Below, in pieces: positions 6,867 through 13,508 of a stretch of 16,117 nt of DNA (position 1 is the stretch's first letter; the number at the start of each line of letters is the position of its first letter). A program made the position numbers and the translations under genes. Below the pieces are notes generated by a model, which was not told the origin of the DNA, searched no databases, and was given only the letters and a program-made list of their open reading frames with translations. The DNA comes from Spirochaeta sp. (lineage in GTDB: Bacteria; Spirochaetota; Spirochaetia; DSM-2461), in assembly GCA_030635565.1 (NCBI GenBank), contig DAOVYP010000015.1, positions 1 to 16,117 on the forward strand, read 5' to 3'.

Positions 6867-9736
6867 AAATCACATTCACTCTGGATGGAAAATCAAGAAG
6901 CGTAGATACAGAACCCGGGTTGAGCGCCGTTAAACTGCTCAAGGGTCTGGGTATCGATTCGGTTCGAAACAGCGACGACGGCCATGGATTTGCCGGATCG
7001 GATACAATCCTCCTGGACGGAAAAATTGTCGGCGCCAATCTGCTTATCGCGGCCCAGCTCGACGGCCGGGATGTGAAAACCGTCAATTCCCTCAGGCAGG
7101 GACGTACCCTGTCCATCGTTCAACAGGCCCTGGTCGATGCCGGCTGTGTTCAGTCGGGTTACAACACTCCGGCGGCGGCCCTGATGATCGTCGATCTGAT
7201 TCATCGGATTCCCGCTCCCACCAGGGTTGACGTTCAGGACGCCCTCTCGGGGCTTTTCAATCGTGCTACCGGTTATGAGCAGTTCTTTGAGGCCGTGCGT
7301 ATCGCCGTGGCGAAAAAACACGGAACCGAGTACGCCATGCCCCCCGCGCCCGCTTTCGGCGGAGACGCCCGATACGTCGGGAAACGGGTCACCAAGGTGG
7401 ACGCGACTCAATTGGTGGCCGGGGAGAAAGCCTTCGTCGAAGACCGGGTTGAAAATAACGCCTGCATCCTGAAAGTTCTGTGCAGCCCCCATGCCCATGC
7501 GAACATCACGAAGATCGATACTGCGGCGGCCGAAGCCCTGGACGGTGTCGTGGCGGTGTTCACCCACGCCAATGTTCCCCGCAAGCCCTACAGCCAGGCC
7601 GGCCAGGGTTTTCCCGAGCCTTCTCCCTACGACCGGGTTCTGCTTGATACCAAGGTACGCCATCATGGTGACCGGGTGGCGGCAGTCCTGGCTGAAGACG
7701 AAGAGACGGCCATTCGGGCCATGGAACTCATCGATGTGGAATACGAAGTCCTGCCTCATATCATGGACTGGGATGAAGCGAAAGCCGAAGGTGCTACGCT
7801 GGTCCATGGCGGCCCCATCGAGTATGTCGACGGCGTACCGGATGATATAGAAGAACTGAATGCCGGTACTGATCCGGAAGAAACTCAGGTAGTGTACCAG
7901 TTTCCCATCGGGGGAAATCCCCGGAAGAATATCGCCGCCTATGTGGACGGCGGCATCGGTGATGTGGAGAAAGGCTTCAAGGAAGCCGACGTCATCCTGG
8001 ATAAAACCTACGAGACGACCCAGATTCAATGCACCCCGCTGGAGATGCACACCACCTATGTGAAGCCCGCGGGCGACCGCATCGTCATCCACGCCTCCAC
8101 CCAGGTTCCCTACCACCTGCGGCGCATTGTCGCGGGTCAATTGGGAATTCCGGAAAACAGGGTGCGGGTTATCAAGGAACGTGTCGGCGGCGGCTATGGC
8201 TCAAAGCAGGACATCCTGCTGGACGAACTGGCCGCCTGGGCCGCATGGACCACTGCACGGCCGGTGTTCCACCAGTACACCCGGAAAGAGGAGTTCATCT
8301 CCTGCAGTACCCGTAAACCCATGCGGATCCGTGTGAAACTCGGCGCGAAGAAAGACGGAAAACTCACCGCCATGCAGATGAATGTGGAATCCAATCAGGG
8401 AGCCTACGGCGCCCATGCTCTCACCGTCCCCATGAACGGGGTGTCCAAGAGCCTGCCGCTTTTCCTCTGTGAGAACGTCTGGTTCGACGTTACCTCATAC
8501 TATACAAATATTCCTCCCACCGGAGCTTATCAGGGATATGGTGCCCCCAAAGGGAACTATGCTCTGCAGGTGGCGGTAAAGGAATTGGCCGCCGAATTGG
8601 GAATGGATCATATGGACCTGATTGAAAAAAATCGGGTCCGCAAGGGTGTGATGCTGGAAATCCTGCGCTGTCTCGGCGAGGGACGGGAAGGTAAACCGGC
8701 CCCGGTTGACAGCTGCGGCCTGGACGAGGCCCTGGAAAAAGGGGGCAAGCTCATCGAATGGGGCAAGAAGGAAGAATCCGCCGATCCGGATGTGAAAATC
8801 GGAAAGGGTATGTGCATCCTTCAGCAGGGCTCGGGACTTCCGGGTCTGGACCAGGGAAACTGCACCGTCAAGATGCTGGGAGACGGCACCTTTGTCGTCC
8901 TGTCGGGCGGTGCCGACCTGGGTACCGGCCTGGATACCGTATCCGCCAAGATGGTGGCCGAGGTACTCAAAGCCGACATCACAAACGTCACCGTTCAGTC
9001 CGGTGACACCGATATGGCTCCCTTCGACACCGGGGCCTACGCTTCCAGCGGCACGTACTTTTCAGGCGGTGCCGCACGTAACGCCGCCGAAAAACTCCGT
9101 GAGAAGATTTTGATGGAAGCGGCAGCGGTTCTGGAAACAACCCCTGAAAAATTGGATATTGAATTCCCCGGAGTTATTGTCGGCGGGAAGGAAAAACTGG
9201 ACTATGCCAGGTTGGCCTGGTACACCCAGGGGGGGGAAGGAAGCGGCCAGATTGTGGCCACCTCCAGCTTCACCACCGAGGAATTCTCCTTTCCATACGG
9301 CGCCCATTTCTGTCAGGTGGCGGTGAACGTCCGCACCGGAAAGGTGAAAGTGCAGAAGTACTACGCCCTCCAGGACTGCGGTACCCCCATCAATCCGGAA
9401 TACGCCAAGGGACAGGTGTTCGGCGGCGTACTGAAATCCATCGGTCATGCACTCTACGAGGAGATGCTCTTCGATGATGAGGGCCACTGCCTGAATCCCG
9501 ACCTCCGGAGCTACGGCGTCCCGATGATCGGCGATCTGCCCGATGATTTCCGGGTGGAGCTGGTGGAAACCGATGATCCCCACGGACCCTTCGGGGCCAA
9601 GTCAATCGCGGAAATCAGCGTGAACGGCGCGGCACCGGCTTTGGCCAATGCCATCCACGATGCCTGCGGTGTGTGGATGCGGAAATGGCCATTCAGTCCG
9701 GAGAATATTTTACGGGAGTTGGGAGAGATTGAATAG
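6863..9736 (+). CDS. xdhD: XdhD-like molybdenum hydroxylase with degenerate [2Fe-2S] domain
   Basis: This 957-residue protein matches E. coli XdhD (956) from end to end as I recall that sequence. Residues 1-155 keep the fold of the [2Fe-2S] subunit but have lost every cluster ligand. The aldehyde-oxidase hammerhead domain is about 170-290, and the molybdopterin-binding region about 300-940 contains GGGYGSKQD (Q449), GAYQGYGAPKG (Q557, Y559) and GAKSIAE (E917). The expected base glutamate near E917 is kept, but positions equal to bovine Glu802 and Arg912 are Gln and the Arg880 position is Leu, so the substrate pocket differs from xanthine dehydrogenase. Family members are linked to purine degradation and, in some anaerobes, to a selenium-dependent cofactor; no selenium-cofactor gene is in this window. 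GGAGG at 6851-6855 precedes the ATG, which overlaps ygfM by ATGA. Confidence 0.93.
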   Translation: MKITFTLDGKSRSVDTEPGLSAVKLLKGLGIDSVRNSDDGHGFAGSDTILLDGKIVGANLLIAAQLDGRDVKTVNSLRQGRTLSIVQQALVDAGCVQSGYNTPAAALMIVDLIHRIPAPTRVDVQDALSGLFNRATGYEQFFEAVRIAVAKKHGTEYAMPPAPAFGGDARYVGKRVTKVDATQLVAGEKAFVEDRVENNACILKVLCSPHAHANITKIDTAAAEALDGVVAVFTHANVPRKPYSQAGQGFPEPSPYDRVLLDTKVRHHGDRVAAVLAEDEETAIRAMELIDVEYEVLPHIMDWDEAKAEGATLVHGGPIEYVDGVPDDIEELNAGTDPEETQVVYQFPIGGNPRKNIAAYVDGGIGDVEKGFKEADVILDKTYETTQIQCTPLEMHTTYVKPAGDRIVIHASTQVPYHLRRIVAGQLGIPENRVRVIKERVGGGYGSKQDILLDELAAWAAWTTARPVFHQYTRKEEFISCSTRKPMRIRVKLGAKKDGKLTAMQMNVESNQGAYGAHALTVPMNGVSKSLPLFLCENVWFDVTSYYTNIPPTGAYQGYGAPKGNYALQVAVKELAAELGMDHMDLIEKNRVRKGVMLEILRCLGEGREGKPAPVDSCGLDEALEKGGKLIEWGKKEESADPDVKIGKGMCILQQGSGLPGLDQGNCTVKMLGDGTFVVLSGGADLGTGLDTVSAKMVAEVLKADITNVTVQSGDTDMAPFDTGAYASSGTYFSGGAARNAAEKLREKILMEAAAVLETTPEKLDIEFPGVIVGGKEKLDYARLAWYTQGGEGSGQIVATSSFTTEEFSFPYGAHFCQVAVNVRTGKVKVQKYYALQDCGTPINPEYAKGQVFGGVLKSIGHALYEEMLFDDEGHCLNPDLRSYGVPMIGDLPDDFRVELVETDDPHGPFGAKSIAEISVNGAAPALANAIHDACGVWMRKWPFSPENILRELGEIE

Positions 9737-9791
9737 GCGCCCCCTTACGGCGACCATGGAAACCGCCACCGGAGGTCAACAAACAAACAAA

Positions 9792-9796
9792 TGGAG
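9792..9796 (+). promoter_or_regulatory. Ribosome-binding site that sets the ygeW start
   Basis: TGGAG lies nine bases before the ATG at 9806. The alternative in-frame ATG at 9791 has its nearest purine block (GGAGG, 9771-9775) fifteen bases away, which is too far. The 9806 start also gives MSKDVNALIKE, matching the beginning of E. coli YgeW. The 69-base gap from the xdhD stop is the largest inside the operon and shows no clear terminator. Confidence 0.6.
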
Positions 9797-9805
9797 AATA
9801 AGAAA

Positions 9806-10984
9806 ATGAGTAAAGATGTAAATGCCCTGATTAAAGAATTGGCCGTCCTGAACACAAAAGGGATGTACCTGAACGACTTCCTGCTGACATGGGACAAGTC
9901 CGACGACGAGATTCGTGCAACATTCAAAGTGGCCCAGATTCTCCGGGAACTGCGGGAGAAGAACATCTCCACGAAGCTCTTCGATTCCGGTCTGGCCATC
10001 AGCCTCTTCCGGGATAATTCCACCCGGACCCGTTTCAGCTATGCATCGGCAGCCAACATGCTGGGCCTGGAAGTCCAGGACCTGGATGAGGGAAAAAGTC
10101 AGGTGGCCCACGGTGAAACAGTCCGTGAAACCGCCAACATGATTTCCTTCATGGCCGACATTATCGGCATCCGGGATGATATGTACATCGGCAAAGGCAA
10201 CACCTATATGAAGGAAGTGGCCAAGTCCGTTCAGGAAGGATTTAAAGACGGCGTTCTGGAACAGCGGCCCACCCTGGTGAGCCTCCAATGCGATATCGAC
10301 CACCCCACCCAGTCCATGGCCGACGCCCTCCATCTCATCGAACACTTCGGCGGAGTGGAGAACCTGAAAGGCAAGAAAATCGCCATGAGCTGGGCCTACT
10401 CCCCCTCCTACGGCAAGCCCCTCTCGGTGCCCCAGGGCATCATCGGTCTGATGACCCGCTTCGGCATGGATGTCACACTGGCCCATCCTGAAGGCTATGA
10501 AGTCATGGGCGACGTGGAGCAGGTGGCCATGAAGAACGCCGAGGCCTTCGGCGGCAGTTTCACAAAAACCAATTCCATGGCCGAAGCCTTCGAAGGTGCA
10601 GACATCGTTTATCCCAAGTCCTGGGCCCCCTTTGCGGCCATGGAGAAGCGTACCGAACTCTACGGCAACGGGGATGATGCGGGAATCAAGGCTCTGGAGA
10701 AAGAGCTTCTGGCTCAGAATGCCAAATTCAAGGATTGGGAATGCACCGAGGATCTGATGAGCAAGACTGCCGGCGGCAAGGCGCTTTACATGCACTGTCT
10801 GCCTGCTGATATCACAGGTGTGAGCTGTGAAGAAGGCGAAGTGGCGGCTACGGTGTTCGATCGTTATCGGGTACCCCTCTACAAGGAAGCCAGCTTCAAG
10901 CCCTACATCATCGCGGCCATGATGCTCACCTCCAAGTTTGCCCAGTTGGTGAACATTTTGCTTCATGCGGCGACAACAGCTTAG
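9806..10984 (+). CDS. ygeW: YgeW-like knotted transcarbamylase
   Basis: This 392-residue protein of the aspartate/ornithine transcarbamylase family is very similar to E. coli YgeW (396). The carbamoyl-phosphate-binding motif STRTR is at residues 72-76 within FRDNSTRTRFSYASA. The HPTQ motif is at 166-169 and HCLP at 330-333, all conserved for binding and catalysis. YgeW belongs to the knotted group of transcarbamylases. In purine-degrading gene clusters it is thought to act on a carbamoylated breakdown product, probably yielding carbamoyl phosphate; that role is inferred from context. The last 12 or so residues (QLVNILLHAATTA) do not resemble the family C-terminus, and transposase-related DNA follows directly, so the natural 3' end may have been replaced. 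It is the last gene of the operon-like run. Confidence 0.93.
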   Translation: MSKDVNALIKELAVLNTKGMYLNDFLLTWDKSDDEIRATFKVAQILRELREKNISTKLFDSGLAISLFRDNSTRTRFSYASAANMLGLEVQDLDEGKSQVAHGETVRETANMISFMADIIGIRDDMYIGKGNTYMKEVAKSVQEGFKDGVLEQRPTLVSLQCDIDHPTQSMADALHLIEHFGGVENLKGKKIAMSWAYSPSYGKPLSVPQGIIGLMTRFGMDVTLAHPEGYEVMGDVEQVAMKNAEAFGGSFTKTNSMAEAFEGADIVYPKSWAPFAAMEKRTELYGNGDDAGIKALEKELLAQNAKFKDWECTEDLMSKTAGGKALYMHCLPADITGVSCEEGEVAATVFDRYRVPLYKEASFKPYIIAAMMLTSKFAQLVNILLHAATTA

Positions 10985-10997
10985 GGTTTGCTCGAAT

Positions 10998-11014
10998 ACA
11001 TGGCTTTGCCGTGT
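10998..11014. repeat. Mini-hairpin 1 (ACATGGC-TTT-GCCGTGT)
   Basis: A seven-base stem with one G-T pair closes on a TTT loop. With a single bulge it can extend outward (GAA with TTC) to ten pairs. It lies 14 bases after the ygeW stop and has no run of T after it, so it does not look like a standard terminator. Confidence 0.5.
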
Positions 11015-11030
11015 TTCCCGCTCTCGTTCG

Positions 11031-11058
11031 GAAGTGGCAGAGTGGACTCAGCCACTTC
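11031..11058. repeat. 28-base near-perfect palindrome
   Basis: GAAGTGGC (11031-11038) pairs with GCCACTTC (11051-11058). Inside, GAGT (11040-11043) pairs with ACTC (11046-11049) around GG. The only mismatch in the arm is one A-A pair. It sits between the ygeW stop and the transposase remnant. It could be a protein-binding site or part of an element end. No T-run follows. Confidence 0.55.
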
Positions 11059-11078
11059 ACTCACTCCGTTTGGGAATC

Positions 11079-11240
11079 CGTTGCCTCAATCCGAGATGCG
11101 GGCACGACTATTTCCGTCCTTTCTCATGCAAGAGCTTTTACTTCTGCCCCTCTTGCAGTCAGAAGCGTACTCTACTCTTCGCCGAGCATCTTACTGAGGA
11201 AGTTCTGCTCAACCTCCCGCATCGTCAGTTCGTCTTCACT
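11079..11240 (+). pseudogene. IS91-type transposase, N-terminal zinc-binding remnant
   Basis: About 54 codons read as the conserved zinc-binding region of IS91-family (Y2, rolling-circle type) transposases: RCLNPRCGHDYF, then PFSCKSFYFCPSCSQKR, LLFAEHLTEEVL and PHRQFVFT. The cysteine pattern C-x4-C ... C-x5-C-x2-C is intact. Upstream, a family member would have a further ~60-80 residues and downstream the catalytic region with two tyrosines. Both are missing. The same frame stays open from an ATG at 10965 to a stop at 11379-11381, but residues outside this segment match nothing and include low-complexity hairpin sequence, so this is not a working gene. It starts less than 100 bases after ygeW and is the likely cause of that gene's odd C-terminus. 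No terminal sequences could be fixed. Confidence 0.7.
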
Positions 11241-11254
11241 AGAGCGGTAAGGGA

Positions 11255-11269
11255 AAAGGCTTTGCCTTT
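11255..11269. repeat. Mini-hairpin 2 (AAAGGC-TTT-GCCTTT)
   Basis: A perfect six-base stem with a TTT loop, placed just after the recognisable transposase segment ends. It has the same C-TTT-G core as the other small hairpins in this stretch. Confidence 0.5.
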
Positions 11270-11311
11270 ATTCCTGGTTCTAAAGTTCGGCGGCTTTTGC
11301 AGCACCGTAAG

Positions 11312-11352
11312 CCCCCTTTGGGGGCGCAACCCCCTTTGGGGGCGCAACCCCC
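11312..11352. repeat. Tandem repeat of an 18-base hairpin unit, 2.3 copies
   Basis: The unit CCCCCTTTGGGGGCGCAA occurs at 11312-11329 and 11330-11347, and a third copy begins with CCCCC at 11348-11352. Each full unit is itself a hairpin with a five-base C/G stem and a TTT loop; the first gains another pair from flanking G and C. Such a unit can slip during replication, which would explain the tandem copies. Confidence 0.8.
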
Positions 11353-11356
11353 AAAC

Positions 11357-11373
11357 CACATCCTTTGGATGTG
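11357..11373. repeat. Mini-hairpin 4 (CACATCC-TTT-GGATGTG)
   Basis: A perfect seven-base stem with a TTT loop, starting five bases after the tandem repeat. The sequence after it (TTTGTTGAC) has only a short T-run. Weak terminator function for the ygeW operon is possible but not convincing. Confidence 0.55.
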
Positions 11374-11381
11374 TTTGTTGA

Positions 11382-11536
11382 CTCATGTTTTCAGAGTTTA
11401 TTTAATGACTTTAGCGATATTACCCTGTATTTGCTCTCACGAAGACAGTTGGAGCGTTCTTTTCACTTCCATAGAGTACATGTTATCGATTTTGAGTAGT
11501 ATTTCTCTCTTTTGTCGATTTTGGACCCCTGCCTCT
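11382..11536. other. Non-coding AT-rich gap
   Basis: No convincing gene on either strand. TCGATTTTG occurs twice (11486-11494 and 11515-11523) and a third TCGATTTT lies at 11648-11655. GC content falls noticeably from here on compared with the purine operon. Confidence 0.5.
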
Positions 11537-11667
11537 TCAGATTAATTTTCCTATCATTGGACCGAAAAGAGAGACGGCGGCGAATCCGATAAAAAAATCC
11601 CAGGGTCGCAGCGATGAGGCCGGTTGTGCTGTTTCCCTTAGTCCGGATCGATTTTTCTATAAGTCAT
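11537..11667 (-). pseudogene. Frameshifted membrane-protein remnant (transporter-like first helix)
   Basis: On the minus strand an ATG at 11667 gives MTYRKIDPD and then a stop. Moving forward one frame gives GNSTTGLIAATLGFF, and moving again at a run of seven T (minus strand) gives GFFIGFAAVSLFGPMIGKLI and a stop at 11537-11539. Joined, these make a charged N-terminus followed by one strongly hydrophobic helix, which resembles the beginning of a major-facilitator-type transporter. The rest of such a protein is absent. Two frameshifts and early truncation mark it as dead. It could instead be a chance hydrophobic reading, since only about 40 residues are involved and the family call rests on general likeness. 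Confidence 0.35.
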
Positions 11668-11951
11668 CCCGGGCAAAAGCTCTGAATAAAACTTGAATAC
11701 TTACAAAAAAAATCCAACCTTCATTCCCTGTATGCCCGTTATCTTTTACCTTTATCATATAAAGACAGTAATAATAGGGACGGGTCTTTTCTTAAGTCTA
11801 GAACCAATCCGGCACAAAAAGTATAACAAAATGAAGGTTTAGCATTGAACCCGGTTCTCTCCTCCTGAAGCAGCCGAGCAGTCCGTGTCGGTAATCAATA
11901 TTGGAAGTCATAGGGCTTGTTGCCGATTTTGATAGAGATCATACTCAGGAT
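11668..11951. other. Intergenic region upstream of the TraB/GumN gene
   Basis: No gene is visible. It contains two short palindromes: CTTTAT-CAT-ATAAAG (11750-11764) and GAACC-C-GGTTC (11847-11857). AATAAT at 11770-11775 could be a -10 element, but no good -35 sequence sits at the right distance, so a promoter cannot be placed with confidence. Confidence 0.35.
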
Positions 11952-12833
11952 ATGGTGAAGATCAATAAATTGCTTTGTTGTCTATTCCTTGTTCTGTCTG
12001 CAATTCCTTCCCGGGCGGAGACTTCGGTATGGAAGGTCAACAGTCATGGTAAGCATCTATTTCTCGCCGGGACGATTCATATCCTTTCACAGGATGAATA
12101 CCCCTTGCCTCCCGAATTCGAATCGGCCTATGAGCAGTCCGGGATCATTGTCTTTGAAACAGATATACAGGGTCTGGAAAGTCCGGAAGCCCAGGGAGCT
12201 ATGATCAGGGCTGTCAGCTACGGGGAGGGGCATAGTTTGCAGCAGGTACTGAGTGAAGAAACATATCTGCTGCTGAGTTCCCATCTGGAGACACTTGGAA
12301 TTCCCGGAAATGCTTTGGATCCCTTTAAGCCGGGTATGGTTACGGCTTTGATTACGGTTATGGAACTTCAGCGTCTGGGCATATCTGCAGCAGGTGTGGA
12401 TGCCTATTTCAGCGGCAGGGCTCTGGCTGACGGTAAAACGATGAATCAGCTGGAAACGATTGAAGAGCAGATCAGTTTTATAGCTAATATGGGGGACGGG
12501 CAGGAAGATGAACTGATTCTTTCTACCCTTTCCGATATTGAAGAGCTTTCGGCCATTTTGGATGAGATGATAAGGGCCTGGCGATCGGGGAACACCGACG
12601 ACCTGGACAGGCTCTTTATTTCAGAGCTGGATCAGGAATTTCCGCAGATCTACAGGGACCTGATTGTAAAGCGGAATAATGCCTGGTTTCCTCAGATTGA
12701 AAAGATGGCCTCAAGTGAAGAGGTTGAGTTAATCCTTGTGGGGGCCGCCCATCTGGTCGGACCGGACGGTATCCTCATTCTGCTTTCTGAGAAGGGGTAT
12801 GAGGTCGAGAAATACCGACTGGCGGGAGATTGA
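11952..12833 (+). CDS. TraB/GumN-family exported protein
   Basis: This 293-residue protein of the TraB/GumN family (Tiki-like fold) is often predicted as a metal-dependent protease; the bacterial role is not established. The N-terminus KINKLLCCLFLVLSAIPSRA is a signal peptide with a likely cut after SRA, so it should act outside the inner membrane. Family hallmarks are LFLAGTIHILSQDEYPLP near the start, IVFETDI, and ILVGAAHLVGPDGI near the C-terminus. The gene is complete. An ATG at 11901 would add 17 residues before the signal peptide and is less likely. AGGA (11947-11950) is very close to the ATG at 11952, so the GTG at 11955 may be the true start. It stands alone between two decayed regions, with more AT-rich codons than the purine operon. 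Confidence 0.75.
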   Translation: MVKINKLLCCLFLVLSAIPSRAETSVWKVNSHGKHLFLAGTIHILSQDEYPLPPEFESAYEQSGIIVFETDIQGLESPEAQGAMIRAVSYGEGHSLQQVLSEETYLLLSSHLETLGIPGNALDPFKPGMVTALITVMELQRLGISAAGVDAYFSGRALADGKTMNQLETIEEQISFIANMGDGQEDELILSTLSDIEELSAILDEMIRAWRSGNTDDLDRLFISELDQEFPQIYRDLIVKRNNAWFPQIEKMASSEEVELILVGAAHLVGPDGILILLSEKGYEVEKYRLAGD

Positions 12834-12887
12834 ATCCGTAGAACTGTTCTTTGTCTTCTGATCAGGTCAATTCCGAGTTTTCAATAG

Positions 12888-13106
12888 CGTTACTGTCTGC
12901 CTCAAAAAATACATACTGGAATCAGTAATATAGAACTATCCTTCAGAGTTCAATCTCCGCATCGGGAGAAGATTGTGTCGGTGAGGGGCAAGGTCAGCGG
13001 GAGCTCATACGCGTCGAAGGATTACAAACGGATTCTTCCTTCCGAAATGATGACAATCAAACTGGTTGAATCCGTTGCGGAAGATATTGTGGTTGAGTTG
13101 ATATGA
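12888..13106 (+). pseudogene. 3' remnant of the FAD/NAD-dependent oxidoreductase partner of DUF1667
   Basis: After an in-frame stop at 12885-12887, 72 codons run open to TGA at 13104-13106, overlapping the DUF1667 ATG as ATGA. The residues RYCLPQKI, then LSFRVQSPHREKIVSVRG, RILPSEMMTIKL and a final VVEL resemble, from memory, the C-terminal domain of the pyridine-nucleotide-disulfide oxidoreductases encoded just upstream of DUF1667 in many anaerobes (RY-x2-PQ-[KR]-[IV] ... FRV ... PGEM ... L). The FAD and NAD domains (over 1 kb) are missing, because the TraB gene ends only 54 bases upstream. GGGAG (12964-12968) lies six bases before a GTG at 12975, so a 43-residue product could still be translated. 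An unrelated small gene cannot be excluded. Confidence 0.45.
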
Positions 13107-13456
13107 GCGAGACTCTCACCTGCATCATGTGTCCTGTCAGTTGCGAATTGAATGTAATCAGAAATGATGATGGCATTCAAGTCGAAGGAAGTCAATGCGG
13201 CAGGGGGGTGGATTTCGCTGAAGAGGAAATCCTTCACCCGAAAAGGAATCTGGCCACTTCGATACCGATTTCAGGGAAGAACTTCAGGATGCTGTCCGTT
13301 CGTCTTTCTGATCGGGTATCCCGGCATCTGCTGATGGATATCCTGAAGGAAATCGCCGTAATCCGCATTGATCCACCGGTATATCGAGGACAGGTACTGG
13401 TGGATAATATCCTCAACTCTGGCGCTGATGTCATTGCAACCCGAACGGTTGAGTAG
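13103..13456 (+). CDS. DUF1667 family protein (four-cysteine, iron-sulfur-like)
   Basis: This 117-residue protein carries the DUF1667 cysteine pattern C7, C10, C14 and C32 (CIMCPVSC ... GSQCGRG), followed by FAEEEILHPKRNLATSI and a C-terminal GQVLVDNILNSGADVIATR. Four cysteines spaced this way suggest a zinc or iron-sulfur site. In many anaerobes the gene follows glycerol-3-phosphate-dehydrogenase-like and FAD/NAD oxidoreductase genes and is thought to be a small redox partner. Here both large partners are missing apart from the probable remnant that overlaps its start. The gene looks complete, with no internal stop. No strong ribosome-binding site is seen, in keeping with coupling to the upstream frame. 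The 52 bases after it hold no clear terminator. Confidence 0.8.
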   Translation: MSETLTCIMCPVSCELNVIRNDDGIQVEGSQCGRGVDFAEEEILHPKRNLATSIPISGKNFRMLSVRLSDRVSRHLLMDILKEIAVIRIDPPVYRGQVLVDNILNSGADVIATRTVE

Positions 13457-13508
13457 ATAATTGAGCCTCTTCTCGACCACCTGATACGATTAGATTAAAC
13501 TCACAAAC

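Noticed and set aside
6863..9736. Selenoprotein with an in-frame TGA
   Set aside because: No in-frame TGA occurs within this or the other hydroxylase genes. Any selenium dependence would be through a labile cofactor and cannot be read from the sequence.
9776..10966. Long open frame of nearly 400 codons on the minus strand opposite ygeW
   Set aside because: It mirrors ygeW codon for codon and matches no known family; it is a by-product of codon bias on the plus strand. The same applies to long minus-strand frames at 6893-8140, 4651-5568, 3957-4883, 1158-1679 and 1868-2680.
11312..11352. CRISPR array
   Set aside because: The 18-base units are directly adjacent with no unique spacers, and there are no cas genes.
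11312..11373. Rho-independent terminator for the purine operon
   Set aside because: The stems are short, the loops repeat in tandem, and no proper U-run follows any of them. Classed as repeats instead.
10965..11381. A functional 138-residue transposase
   Set aside because: Only about 54 codons match the IS91 family. The catalytic part is missing and the ends are hairpin-derived sequence.
11382..11951. tRNA or other structured RNA gene in the AT-rich gaps
   Set aside because: No cloverleaf, conserved T-loop sequence or known riboswitch core could be found by eye.
13022..13237. Small minus-strand gene overlapping the start of DUF1667
   Set aside because: It lies opposite two better-supported plus-strand frames and has no recognisable features.
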